NCBI RefSeq assembly: GCF_010015475.1
Contig: NZ_SSNI01000022.1
Span: 1-64,000 of the forward strand
DNA: 64,000 bases
Reading direction: 5' to 3'
Source of the DNA: Pontibacter pamirensis
GTDB taxonomy: Bacteria > Bacteroidota > Bacteroidia > Cytophagales > Hymenobacteraceae
The notes beneath the pieces were generated by a model that did not search any database, had not been told where the DNA came from, and saw only the letters and a list, made by a program, of their open reading frames with translations. A program made the position numbers and the translations under genes. Positions 1-8,567 of this stretch are shown here, piece after piece; within the stretch, counting starts at the first letter, position 1, and every line of letters begins with the position of its first letter.

Positions 1-165
1 GCAGGTGGTCAGCAAAATAGGTGCAGGTATAGTTAACCTGCGTACTCAACAGATATTGGCAGTACATATCTATAGCTGTTTTCATGCTACTTCTCCCTCC
101 AACTACTTCTACTTAATTTTTTCGCTTGGGTACAGTTTGCGAAAGTCCTATTACTATTATTACTG

Positions 166-211
166 CTGTGGACTTGTGGGTAACTCGACAGAGTTATCCA
201 TAAATCCACAG
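166..211. repeat. 21-bp inverted repeat upstream of IS481-type transposase
   Basis: Two 21-base arms (166-186 and 191-211) are inverted copies with three mismatches, separated by four bases. The outer ends read CTGTGGA and TCCACAG. The arms contain TTATCC/GGGTAA stretches resembling DnaA-box cores, but neither is a perfect box. It lies 23 bases before the transposase start, so it may be a promoter-region hairpin or a binding site for the transposase. No matching copy was seen downstream of the gene, so it is not a demonstrated terminal repeat. Confidence 0.6.
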
Positions 212-233
212 CTATTTTTTTGCCTGTGTCGCT

Positions 234-1220
234 ATGAAAAAAGAGGAACAGAAGCAGAAAGCCAGAGAAGACTGGATAAGAGTTTACCAGCAGCTAGGCT
301 CTGTCAGTAAAGCTGCTCTTCGGTGTGGCATCGCCCGCTCCACTCTGCACCGATGGATCAAGCGCCTGCCAGATGAAGGGCTGGCAGACCGTTCCAGAAG
401 GCCCCACCGGCTGGCCCTACAAAAATGGGATGATGATGTAATCAACCTGATTCTGGACATCAGGGACACCTGCCGCTACGGCAAAATAAGGATCTGCTCA
501 CACCTTCTGCAGCACCATCAAGTTAAGATTTCTCCTTCCACTGTGGCTAGGGTGCTTGAGAAGTATGATATGAAATTGCTCAAGCGCTACCGCAAGAAGA
601 AGGAGTTTAAGCGCTACACTAAAGAGATTCCGGGAGAAAGGGTGCAGATGGATGTCTGTAAGATTGATACCGGTATCTACCAGTACACAGCCATTGACGA
701 CTGTAGCCGCTTCAGAGTGCTGCACACCTATTCCAGGAGAACAGCCAAAAACACCGTGAACTTTCTTGAGCGGGTGGTAGAGCAAATGCCATTTCCCATA
801 CAGCGGGTGCAAACCGACAGGGGCAAGGAATTCTTCGGCATCGCTTTCCAGGAGATACTGCAGGAGTACGGCATCAAGTTCAGGCCTATCAAGCCTCGCT
901 CTCCCCACCTGAACGGTAAGGTAGAGAGGAGCCACCAGACGGACCTGCAGGAGTTTTACATGACGGCTAACCTGAAGGATCCATGTCTGAACGACAAGCT
1001 AGAGGAATGGCAGTTCCATTACAATTGGTACCGCTCCCACAGTTCCCTGAAGGGCAAAACGCCTATGGACGTTGTCACCGAAAAGTCAGCCCTGACCCCA
1101 TTGTGGGAAGACATAGAGGCAAAGTATGATTCGGCCAGAGAACCGATCCGTGAGCAGAACTACGGCTGGGAGAGAAGGTTGAGCAAATACAAGAAAAAAG
1201 CTAAGCCTGCCAGAAGTTAG
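234..1220 (+). CDS. IS481-type DDE transposase
   Basis: A 328-residue transposase with an N-terminal helix-turn-helix (about residues 20-55, around SKAALRCGIARSTLHRWI) and a retroviral-integrase-type catalytic core. The DDE residues are visible as MDVCKID, QTDRGKEF and NGKVERSH, followed by the HYNWYRSHSSLKGKTPMDV tail typical of the IS481/IS3 group. The absence of a separate orfA and the single 330-residue frame fit IS481. The frame is intact, so the copy could be active. The element ends were not identified. The ATG at 234 follows an inverted repeat and has only a weak ribosome binding site. Confidence 0.85.
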   Translation: MKKEEQKQKAREDWIRVYQQLGSVSKAALRCGIARSTLHRWIKRLPDEGLADRSRRPHRLALQKWDDDVINLILDIRDTCRYGKIRICSHLLQHHQVKISPSTVARVLEKYDMKLLKRYRKKKEFKRYTKEIPGERVQMDVCKIDTGIYQYTAIDDCSRFRVLHTYSRRTAKNTVNFLERVVEQMPFPIQRVQTDRGKEFFGIAFQEILQEYGIKFRPIKPRSPHLNGKVERSHQTDLQEFYMTANLKDPCLNDKLEEWQFHYNWYRSHSSLKGKTPMDVVTEKSALTPLWEDIEAKYDSAREPIREQNYGWERRLSKYKKKAKPARS

Positions 1221-1241
1221 GAATGTCTAATTTCTGGCAGG
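1206..1241 (+). terminator. Hairpin terminator overlapping the transposase stop codon
   Basis: A 15-bp stem (1206-1220 with 1227-1241, one G-U pair) and a six-base loop; the transposase stop codon lies in the left arm. There is no long T run after it. It probably ends transposase transcription or forms part of the right end of the element. Confidence 0.55.
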
Positions 1242-1520
1242 CCTAAAAAGTAGCGGATCTATAGAACCACTACAGATTACAAGCCTGAGAATGCCACCGT
1301 AGGTCTAGGAGCATGAGCAAACGCTTCAATCATCATTAGTAAATACCATAGATACCATCTCGTGACCTCCAGATATGTAGCAGCTGTGGCTAGTAAACCC
1401 AGCTACCAATCACCTTTCTTACTGCTTTTGACCGGAGCTTTTTAAGTTTGTTAGTATTCCACCGCATAAATTAATATCCGAAAGGTATACTTTAGCGGTA
1501 CCTGCGCCCCTGGATTAGTA
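1242..1520. other. Intergenic stretch, nothing recognised
   Basis: About 280 bases between the IS481-type element and the end of the next (minus-strand) gene. No gene, RNA or clear repeat was recognised. The right end of the IS element probably lies here. Confidence 0.4.
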
Positions 1521-2156
1521 CTAAGCTATCGGCTCTGCTTTATCAAGCCTTTTCAGTTCAAAAACAATCATTGCATTGCTGAAGCCTTTGTCTAGTTTGA
1601 TTTTAGTGGTGATTTTCTTATCTCCCTCAACCTTCGTTTGAGATAGCGTGATATCCTGAGGAACGCTTAACTGAACGACAAAGTCTCCTTCTGGCGTGTC
1701 TTTTGTGAGTGGCATTTCACCCTCTCCAATTATATTTATAGTATCTTTGGGGTCTGCTTGCTCAAAAATAGATCCTGTGGCACTCTTAGCTACTGCTGTA
1801 AACACAGCGCCAACGCCTGTTATAGCGCCTACAGCGGCTACAGCGGCTACGCCTAGCAACTTAACTACAACTTTTTCGAACTTGCTCACCTTCTCAACCG
1901 CTGATAACTTAACCTGCAGAAGTGTGTCCCCCTCTATTTCCTGTTTAAATAACAGCTTGTCTGAAAAGGACTTGTTGCTGAAATCAAGGGGCTCTTTGTC
2001 TTTTAGCTTCAGTGTCCTTACTGTTTCAACAGAGGGAACTCCCGATTTGGGATAGAACAGAGTTGCGGAAAGGCCGTTCACGCCTTCTACGTTTTCAACT
2101 TTACCATTTTCAATTACCAGAACACTTTTAAGTTGGATTTGCAGTAAATACGCCAT
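1521..2156 (-). CDS. Hypothetical protein with one hydrophobic segment
   Basis: A 211-residue protein of no recognised family. The N-terminal third is beta-rich and charged; residues about 98-125 are an alanine/valine/glycine-rich hydrophobic stretch (VVKLLGVAAVAAVGAITG) that could insert in a membrane or form a glycine-rich amphipathic helix. The C-terminal part is again beta-rich (VVQLSVPQDITLSQTKVEG) and lysine/aspartate-rich. There is no signal peptide. It lies alone on the minus strand between an IS481-type element and a CHAP-like hydrolase gene. The AT-rich upstream 60 bases probably hold its promoter. Function unknown. Confidence 0.55.
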   Translation of the reverse strand: MAYLLQIQLKSVLVIENGKVENVEGVNGLSATLFYPKSGVPSVETVRTLKLKDKEPLDFSNKSFSDKLLFKQEIEGDTLLQVKLSAVEKVSKFEKVVVKLLGVAAVAAVGAITGVGAVFTAVAKSATGSIFEQADPKDTINIIGEGEMPLTKDTPEGDFVVQLSVPQDITLSQTKVEGDKKITTKIKLDKGFSNAMIVFELKRLDKAEPIA

Positions 2157-2296
2157 ACGCTTGTTGGTTTTATGATTGAGGCAAATATAAGTTTAGTATA
2201 TTCTAATTTTAATCATATTTAGACAATTCTATTATGGACAATTAGGCACAAGCAATTGTTTTGCATTTAGTTAGATGTCTACAGTACGGTTAACGA

Positions 2297-2848
2297 TTAA
2301 CTCTCATCTGTAGACAGGCTTCCTACTGCTGCTAAAGGGATTTTGCGAACGTTTGAGGGCTGTTGATTGTACAATGGTCTTCTTGCGGCATAAAGGCGGC
2401 TTTTAGCAATAGGCTGAACGCAAACGCAGTCTCCCTGATTACCGCCCAAAACATGGTACGCAGACTCATCCTCCCCCACATAAAGACCTACGTGGCCGGC
2501 TTTTTTACCTTCCCTGGTCTTGCGAACAAAAACCAGCACGTCCCCAAGCATAGGTTCCTCGGTGAACTTACCGAATGTTCCCCAGTTTAAAGCCCACAGC
2601 GGGTCTTTGACTACTCTCTTGCCTGCCCGTTTTGCAACTACAGCCATAAACAGGCCACACCACGGAGTATCATCAGCGAAGTATATCTTTCGGATGTCTG
2701 CGCCAACCTCATCTGCCCAACCTATTATAGCTGGGTTATCACCCTTTCCGGGCCTTTCAGCAGTACCGTGAAGGTTCAGAGCCTCCTGAATCATTTTAGG
2801 GCCTGGTTCAGAATTTAACCATTGATATGAAGCTTTTAGAGTTGCCAT
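2297..2848 (-). CDS. TIGR02594-type CHAP/NlpC-like amidase
   Basis: A 183-residue protein resembling the TIGR02594/CHAP-like cysteine peptidase group. The probable nucleophile is the cysteine in DDTPWCGLFMAVVAKRAG (near residue 63) and the catalytic histidine is in KAGHVGLYVGED (near residue 119). The LGDVLVFVRK strand between them is typical. Such proteins cleave cell-wall peptides in phage and toxin settings. No signal peptide is present, so it acts inside the cell or is delivered by another system. It is monocistronic here. The GNQGDCVCV stretch after the His strand fits the fold. The family call is good; its biological role is unknown. Confidence 0.75.
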   Translation of the reverse strand: MATLKASYQWLNSEPGPKMIQEALNLHGTAERPGKGDNPAIIGWADEVGADIRKIYFADDTPWCGLFMAVVAKRAGKRVVKDPLWALNWGTFGKFTEEPMLGDVLVFVRKTREGKKAGHVGLYVGEDESAYHVLGGNQGDCVCVQPIAKSRLYAARRPLYNQQPSNVRKIPLAAVGSLSTDES

Positions 2849-2929
2849 AGGAGAATGATTGATTAACGTTCTATATTGATATTAAAAGTAATTATATAAA
2901 GTTAATAACAAGCTAAAATTTGCGAGAAA

Positions 2930-3535
2930 GAAGCGAATAGCCTTCAGGTGCCTCTCGAGCTTTTTAGAGAAGGAGAGGGGTTCCTGACCAAACTAGCACA
3001 TCTCTGCCTGATGGTGCAGAAGAACCTCTCGGCATAATGGGTCTCCTTCTTATTGGCCGAGGTCACATTCCTTGCCGCTGGTGCCTCTTTTTTTAGCCTT
3101 CCACGCGTCGGTAATAAAAACAACCTGCTGTCTGTAGTGCTCCGGCACCTCGTCCCACAGCCGCTGCCCTCAGTCTACCAGATGCAGGGCATTTACCTGG
3201 CTGCTCTTCCTGCCCTGGTCCACCCACAGCCACTGCTAACAGCATTCGAAGCCGACAAAGCTCCACAACTTATAGCTTTCGCATTATAGCACTTGAGCTG
3301 TATTTGAGCATTGGAAGCAGCCTACAATTTCAAGTCCTGCGGCACTTCCCAATAGAGCTTATCCATGTAGCGGTAAAGGTGGTAAGCGGGAATGTCCAGC
3401 TCTCTGCAGATGCCCTCCAGCAAGAGCAGCTCGATGAGCCTTTTCTGCTCCCGACTCAGACTCTGGTTCTCACGCTCAAAGAAAAAATGTCAGCAGGCCT
3501 TGCAATTGCTTTTGCCGTAGTAGTAGCATGACCTG
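2930..3535 (-). pseudogene. Decayed IS1-type transposase
   Basis: Read on the minus strand, this stretch gives broken pieces of an IS1-type transposase: an InsA-like N-terminal part (CYYYGKSNCKAC near 3530, then SREQKRLIELLLLEG) and an InsB-like C-terminal part (HYAERFFCTIRQRCASLVR near 2990-3030). Several stops and frameshifts separate them. No frame is long enough to be functional. The plus-strand open frames in the same interval are antisense shadows. Confidence 0.65.
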
Positions 3536-3641
3536 TTCAAGTAAATAAAAGTTGGTGTCACACCTTCTACCGCTACTGCGTCTTTTTCATTATATCATTA
3601 CCTTATAAGACTACTTAAAAAGTTAATTGTGAATAAAAAAA

Positions 3642-4649
3642 TTAAGACCCAGTTTCCCGCTCCGTTTGTCTTTTTGAGACAAATCGGCTAAGAGTATCTG
3701 GAACAAAACGTTCTGCAAATCCTGCTATAAAACACCAAACTATCAATTTGGCAAAGCCTCCAATAGAATTAGGACCTACATGTGTATAAAAATTTAAGAA
3801 AGAGGATGAATCTTTATCATCCTCTGATGGTACAGCATGACTAGGAAATAATTCTCCACTTAAGAGGCCTGCCTCAAAAACCATAAAAAGAACAACTGCT
3901 GAAATTGCGCCAGTGATCGCTGATATAGAAACCCCAAATTGTCCATAGGTCATTTGAGAAACGTTATTTATAGGATCTCCATCGTTAGTTAAGCTTTGAA
4001 ACCTTTGTAGCATACTGATTAGCCCTCCCATAACTCCTGAAAACATGGCTACAAAAAAAACAGACCCTGGAAAAGTTGCTTCTGCATTTCCATTACAATA
4101 ACGTTCATTTAAGTAAGCAAAAAAGCTAAATATAAATATTATACCTATTCCTATGATAGATATAAAAGCAAGCCTTTTGGAAAGTACTTTACGTTCTAAC
4201 TGACGGATAGGCTCCATGGCATAGCGAACATATATTTCGCTCATTAAGAAATCTATATCTGCTCGTACAATATCATCAGATTTGCCTACATCTACTTCTG
4301 AAACAAGCTCTGGAGGCTTTGAAGCTAAATAAGCATCATATTCACGAATACCGGCCACTTCTCTATATCTGGCTCTAAGGTTCCAAACCTTCCTTCTTAA
4401 TTTTTCTGGAGGAAGAATTTTTACGAGGAGCATATCAAATACATATAAATCTTTCCAAGATATATTCTGGGGAGCCTTATGATACTCAACTAGAATCTTA
4501 TTCATTTTGACTGCTTCGGGTCTAGTAAGCTTATCTTCAGGTAAGGTTTCATACTGACCCAATAAATGCTTAAAATAAATCAACCCATAGGCTGGGAGAG
4601 ATTGATTAAGCGGATCAACTGGGAAAGTTTCAACATTTTTGTCAGTCAT
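3642..4649 (-). CDS. Polytopic membrane protein of unknown function
   Basis: A 335-residue protein. The first 160 residues are soluble and helical, with charged stretches (LPPEKLRRKVWNLRARYREV). At least three, probably four, membrane segments follow: about 165-187, 198-218, 238-262 and 300-318. The loop GGLISMLQRFQS and the C-terminal AGFAERFVPDTLSRF look like conserved family motifs, but no named family is recognised. It stands alone on the minus strand. The AT-rich segment after its start codon separates it from IS3 debris. A cytosolic sensor domain joined to a membrane anchor is a possible reading, not demonstrated. Confidence 0.6.
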   Translation of the reverse strand: MTDKNVETFPVDPLNQSLPAYGLIYFKHLLGQYETLPEDKLTRPEAVKMNKILVEYHKAPQNISWKDLYVFDMLLVKILPPEKLRRKVWNLRARYREVAGIREYDAYLASKPPELVSEVDVGKSDDIVRADIDFLMSEIYVRYAMEPIRQLERKVLSKRLAFISIIGIGIIFIFSFFAYLNERYCNGNAEATFPGSVFFVAMFSGVMGGLISMLQRFQSLTNDGDPINNVSQMTYGQFGVSISAITGAISAVVLFMVFEAGLLSGELFPSHAVPSEDDKDSSSFLNFYTHVGPNSIGGFAKLIVWCFIAGFAERFVPDTLSRFVSKRQTERETGS

Positions 4650-5177
4650 ATACCTTAAACTATTTTGTAATAAGCCAGAACTTTTTCCTCTACATGGACC
4701 TGCTTTAAAACTTCAGGTGATGTTACAATGGACGTTCTTTCACCGAGCTGTAGCGGCGCTTCTTGTTTTTAGGAAGCGTAATGCCGAACTTCTTTTTCAT
4801 CTCATAGGTTTGTTGCTTTTAAGCTGATTTCATAGCTGTATTTAACCTTTATAATAGATATTTCAAGTAGAAATTAGTCAGTATCAATAATGTAAAATAA
4901 TGCTAATTAATTGTATTTGCTTTAAATATATTAATAATATTTAAAATATTAAATCTATAAATTGTAAGTGGCCTGATTAGTTTTAGGAGTATCTGAAAAT
5001 TGACACCCTCAGACCTTGTAAAAATTGTGCAACAGATGCAGATATTCGACTCCTTAAGGAAAGCACTTTGACCACAGTTTCGTGAAGTTCGCTGCACAAG
5101 GTACAGTTGGAAGCTGCGGCAGGAGAATTTCTTACCCTGCTACACACTCGTCTGCAGATGAGAATAAAGCATGGTGA
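4650..5177. other. AT-rich spacer with a possible gene-end fragment
   Basis: About 530 bases with no intact gene. On the minus strand at roughly 4715-4800 a short frame reads MKKKFGITLPKNKKRRYSS and looks like the C-terminal end of a lost gene, possibly a transposase. The rest (4850-5000) is very AT-rich. Nothing else was recognised. Confidence 0.3.
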
Positions 5178-5635
5178 TGAGCTCCTCCCATTTTTAGGAC
5201 ATGTGAAAAGTAGAGAATTCGGGTTTTACTATGTTATGTTCCAGCCACCCTTCCGGCGTCTTGTCGCCCAATGAGCTGTGGGGCCGGAAGTGGTTATACT
5301 CCTCTCGCCAGGCCTCTATTTTCTCCCTTGTATCTTCCAGACTAAGGAACCAGTTCACGTTCAGGCACTCATCCCGGAAGCTACCGTTAAAGGACTCGAT
5401 AAAGGCGTTATCCGTGGGTTTGCCGGTCCTGGAGAAGTCCAGTGTCACCTTGTTCTTATAAGCCCACCTATCCAGCGCCTTCGAGATAAACTCGCTGCCG
5501 TTGTCCACCTGTATACGCTTGGGCAGCTTTTTAGTGTCCTGCCTGATGCGCTCCAAAGCGGCTACCACGTATTCTCCCTTTAGTGACTGGCCCACCAGAA
5601 TACCTGGGCATTGGCGGCTATAATTATCGACTATA
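5178..5635 (-). pseudogene. IS3-type OrfB, 3' fragment and right end
   Basis: The last 140 or so codons of an IS3-type OrfB transposase, closely matching the full copy near 18.1-18.5 kb. They start in the core strand (VDNYSRQCP) and include the second catalytic region (QVDNGSEF) and the C-terminal [20 protein letters not shown] and [12 protein letters not shown] motifs. The N-terminal half and left end are missing. The right terminal sequence, TGAGCTCCTCCCATTTTTAG, begins at 5178 and faces outward. The break at about 5635 is abrupt and joins unrelated sequence. Confidence 0.8.
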
Positions 5636-5640
5636 CCGGA

Positions 5641-6120
5641 GAAAGTGCAGTTTTAGAAAACTCTGAGGAGTTAGCCGAGCTTGCTCTTAAATTTATTCGT
5701 ACCCGCGCCCCAGCAACGGCGGAGGCGGTGAACCGGCAGATGGTGGAGGCAGCAGCAAAGGCCATAGAGAAGGAGCATTGCGAGTAGAAGCTGACGCCTA
5801 ACGACTATATCAGAATGGCAGAACAAGCCCTCACCGCAGCCCAAGCCGCCAGCGCAGCCGAGCCCGTGGAGGAAAGCGAGATTGTGCGGATTGCGCGTAC
5901 TTTCTGCGAAATAGTTGATCGCGGGGAAGTCCGAAGCAAGTAGAAGCAAGTAGTTCAAGGGGTTTAACGTGCTGGTGGGCAATTATGCACTGCTTTGCTA
6001 CTGGAGGAATGAATCATGACAACCCCCGCTGACCGCTACCTATCCGCCGACCCATGCGAGCGGGATGCGCTGCTGGCAGGTATTGTGCCTGCTACTGGTG
6101 CTGCTATTGCTAACATGTAG
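5641..6120 (+). other. Three tiny in-phase open frames
   Basis: Three short plus-strand frames follow the IS3 break in the same phase: 5641-5787 (no start codon visible; ends EAAAKAIEKEHCE), 5815-5943 (42 codons, MAEQALTAAQAASAAEPVEE at its start) and 6016-6120 (34 codons, MTTPADRYLSADPCERD, preceded by GGAGG). Composition is alanine/glutamate-rich and looks coding, perhaps remnants of small phage-type or accessory genes. None is recognised. They could equally be one decayed gene. Confidence 0.3.
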
Positions 6121-6375
6121 CGTGAGCGAGAAAATGAAAAAAGAGAATGGCGTTGCACAACATAAAGCGCTTGATAATTAAAAAGGGGGATTGTGAAATA
6201 ACTTATCTGAAAACCGATATAGTGTACTATGAGCAGTACGCTCATGGAGCAGTACCAAGCCCTCAGGCTTATGACGAAAAACATCTAGTCCTTGTGGGTA
6301 AAGCGCCACAATAATAATATCCCCTTGCAGCACTCTACCATTTAGAGACGGACGAAAGGCTCCAGAAGGAAACAG

Positions 6376-6651
6376 TTAAAGCTTTGATACAACAGCACGA
6401 ATTGGTTGTCCTAGAACAACAAGGCGAAGATCTTTCTCATTACTAACAGAAATACCAAATCGCTCTAGGAGGCTAAAAATCGAAAGCTCATCAACCACTT
6501 CAGCAGAATGTCCAGTTCCAACTATATTGAGAGCCGAGGTTAGTCCAGCAGAGTATTCAGATATATTGTGAGCTTCTGGTGCGAAAGGAATTCTAAATCG
6601 TGAGATTTGGGAGTTGGGAACACGATTTATCCACAATACATAAAACTCCAT
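6376..6651 (-). CDS. Small hypothetical protein
   Basis: A 91-residue protein with no recognised family, no signal peptide and no clear membrane segment. It is the last gene of a minus-strand set of three, 45 bases after the stop of the 223-residue gene, so probably co-transcribed. Its sequence (LSIFSLLERFGISVSNEKDLRLVVLGQ) looks like a small globular domain. The set sits between two truncated IS3 ends. Function unknown. Confidence 0.45.
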   Translation of the reverse strand: MEFYVLWINRVPNSQISRFRIPFAPEAHNISEYSAGLTSALNIVGTGHSAEVVDELSIFSLLERFGISVSNEKDLRLVVLGQPIRAVVSKL

Positions 6652-6696
6652 TATAGCATCTATTCTAAAGATATTGTAAAGTAATGTATCTGTAAA

Positions 6697-7368
6697 TTAA
6701 CTATCCCTGATCAGCAAATCCTCCAGTCTCTTCCGACGTTCTTGTAAATCCGAAAGAGCTAAAGTTGTGCTACAGTGATTTATAGCAATTCCTGCCAAAG
6801 TCGTTATCCCAGCATTAGCAATGTCTTCAATTCTTCCAAGTTTCCGGAAAACTTCTGATAGAACCAATCCTAAAACACCTGTATAAACTATAATCATATC
6901 AGAAGTCCCTTGAGACAAACCTGGCGCTTTGGCAAATGCATCTTTTAGAAGAAAGGAAATTAATGCATCACGAAAATTTTGAGCATTCACTACAACAGTA
7001 CGCTCTGAGAAACGCTCCCAACTGCTCATTTCCTTAATTAAACTATCACGCAAAATATCGAAGACGCCTACAGGTAAAGTCTCAGTTGACTGCTCTGAAA
7101 AGCCCTCTACAGATTTTGGGCGAAATCCAGGCAAGTCCGGATAGGAAATTGCTCCCGAAATAGCCATTTGATTTCTTCGAATTAATGAGACTATTAAAGC
7201 ATCTGCAAAGCCAGAATCATTTTGTGGAAAAGAAATAACGGTATTGTTCGATCTATGAGATCTTGTGTTATCGGATGCTGCTTTCACATTTGTATCAGTC
7301 AGCCCTCGCTCATGGTCAGAAACTCCATTAGATGACTGAAATATTCGTGGAGAGAGATTATTAGCCAT
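6697..7368 (-). CDS. Hypothetical protein, middle gene of a three-gene set
   Basis: A 223-residue protein with no recognised family. The first 60 residues are polar and probably disordered; the rest is helical with a moderately hydrophobic region around 155-200 (MIIVYTGVLGLVLSEVFRKL and ITTLAGIAINHC) and a charged C-terminal tail (LQERRKRLEDLLIRD). Its start overlaps the stop of the 274-residue gene by eight bases, which signals translational coupling and probably a joint function. No catalytic motif was recognised. Confidence 0.55.
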   Translation of the reverse strand: MANNLSPRIFQSSNGVSDHERGLTDTNVKAASDNTRSHRSNNTVISFPQNDSGFADALIVSLIRRNQMAISGAISYPDLPGFRPKSVEGFSEQSTETLPVGVFDILRDSLIKEMSSWERFSERTVVVNAQNFRDALISFLLKDAFAKAPGLSQGTSDMIIVYTGVLGLVLSEVFRKLGRIEDIANAGITTLAGIAINHCSTTLALSDLQERRKRLEDLLIRDS

Positions 7369-8185
7369 TGTCGTTTAATGAAGTGTTTTCACTTAACTGA
7401 TGGGTGCAACAGGGATTAAATGATTCAAGGTCCCCGCCTATAACTCGTGCATGGCGTCTATCTGCCTCCACTTCCTCCTGACGGGCTTTGGCTGTTTGAA
7501 GTCGTTCATCAATTGCTCGGCTATTTACAATATAGCCTTCGCAACCGCAACACTGGCCGAGGGTCACCTCAGCAATCAGGCTTGGTGTCGGCATATTAAT
7601 TTTTTTTAGATTCAATAAAGATTCACTTTTAACTTTTTCTATAGCTTTCTGAATGGATGCTGAGTCAAAATATGTATTTAGTATTTTGGGGTCGAGTAGT
7701 GGGAAAGCTGCCTTTTCTCCAACAAAGCCAACTGGAGTTTGTGACACTATACTTTCATAACCTTGGAGGTATATTGGAGGCTGACAACCAAGCTGCAATG
7801 ACCAAATTGAATGGAAGTAGTGATCACAGCTACGAAGTATATGGCACTTTAATCGCTCAAAATCGACTTTAGCCTCAGCAAGTTTGAGGTTTGAAAAACC
7901 CTCTAACTCAGATTTGAATTTTGAATTTAAGGAGGCCTGATTAAAGGCTGCGGTGGCTGCATCGGCAGCAGTGGTTAGTTCAGCTGCTTTGAGTCGTTCA
8001 TGCGCCGCTTTAACGGCCACGTAAAGACCTGCATCATCCGCTATAAGATCGATTATGCCACCTGTAAATAAAATATATACGATTGCCTCTGGAATTCCAA
8101 AGGCGTCAAGTGCCTCAGCTATAGTGGAAGCAATGATATTATATTGGTAGTCGCGCGGTGTTACGGACGCAAAAAAGCTTCTCAA
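7361..8185 (-). CDS. Hypothetical protein with a Cys cluster; 5' end probably cut
   Basis: At least 274 residues, unrecognised. The N-terminal part has a hydrophobic helix (AIVYILFTGGIIDLIADDAG, about 35-55), then a long helical coiled-coil-like segment rich in alanine (KAAHERLKAAELTTAADAAT). Near residue 212 is a GQCCGCEGY cluster that could bind metal, and the C-terminal tail is charged (QTAKARQEEVEADRRHARV). The listed start is a TTG; the same frame stays open upstream to about 8250 without an ATG and then meets an IS3 fragment. The true N-terminus may have been removed. It is coupled to the next gene by an eight-base overlap. Confidence 0.5.
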   Translation of the reverse strand: MRSFFASVTPRDYQYNIIASTIAEALDAFGIPEAIVYILFTGGIIDLIADDAGLYVAVKAAHERLKAAELTTAADAATAAFNQASLNSKFKSELEGFSNLKLAEAKVDFERLKCHILRSCDHYFHSIWSLQLGCQPPIYLQGYESIVSQTPVGFVGEKAAFPLLDPKILNTYFDSASIQKAIEKVKSESLLNLKKINMPTPSLIAEVTLGQCCGCEGYIVNSRAIDERLQTAKARQEEVEADRRHARVIGGDLESFNPCCTHQLSENTSLNDNG

Positions 8186-8281
8186 AGAATCAAGCGCAGA
8201 ACTGTTAACTGAATTTTCAAGGCTCCTTAAACTATTAAGAGACTGTTTTAAAACCTATTTAAGCGGGAAAATTTAATTCCG

Positions 8282-8462
8282 TACAACTGGTTCCTGTCAC
8301 TGGAGGATGCCCAGGAAAAGATCGAGGCTTTGCGGCAGGAGTATAATGGCTTCCGTCCCCACAGTTCACTAGGTGACAGAACACCGGAGGAGTGGATACA
8401 AAACAATATAGTGAAACCCGAATTCTCTAGTTTTGAAATGTCCTAATAATGTGAGGACCTAA
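8282..8462 (+). pseudogene. IS3-type OrfB, last 50 codons and right end
   Basis: Encodes only the C-terminal end of the IS3-type OrfB ([20 protein letters not shown], then [14 protein letters not shown], stop near 8445), then a diverged right end to about 8462. It is more diverged than the copies at 5.2 and 18.5 kb. Its outer end faces right, so with the 5.2 kb fragment it brackets the three-gene set as a pair of outward-facing IS ends. It lies seven bases from the operator-like palindrome. Confidence 0.75.
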
Positions 8463-8468
8463 TTTTAA

Positions 8469-8488
8469 AATACTGAAAATTCAGTATT
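8469..8488. promoter_or_regulatory. Operator-like palindrome, copy 1
   Basis: A perfect 9-2-9 palindrome, AATACTGAA-AA-TTCAGTATT, 80 bases before the start of the TPR/MBL-fold gene. The same arms recur at 18651-18670 before the alpha/beta hydrolase gene. Both copies lie in promoter position of separate plus-strand clusters, so a shared dimeric repressor or activator is likely. No gene for such a regulator is adjacent. Confidence 0.65.
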
Positions 8489-8567
8489 GTGAAGCAGAAG
8501 GGGGTAACCTAAATTCAAATGTGTTTAAAACGGTTTTGGAGATCCTCTCCAGGCAAAAACGAAGCGC

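Noticed and set aside
191..211. Replication origin (DnaA box cluster)
   Set aside because: Only one imperfect box pair inside a transposase-linked hairpin; no dnaA, AT-rich unwinding region or iterons.
3053..3531. Plus-strand open frames of 75-78 codons
   Set aside because: They are antisense to recognisable pieces of an IS1-type transposase on the minus strand.
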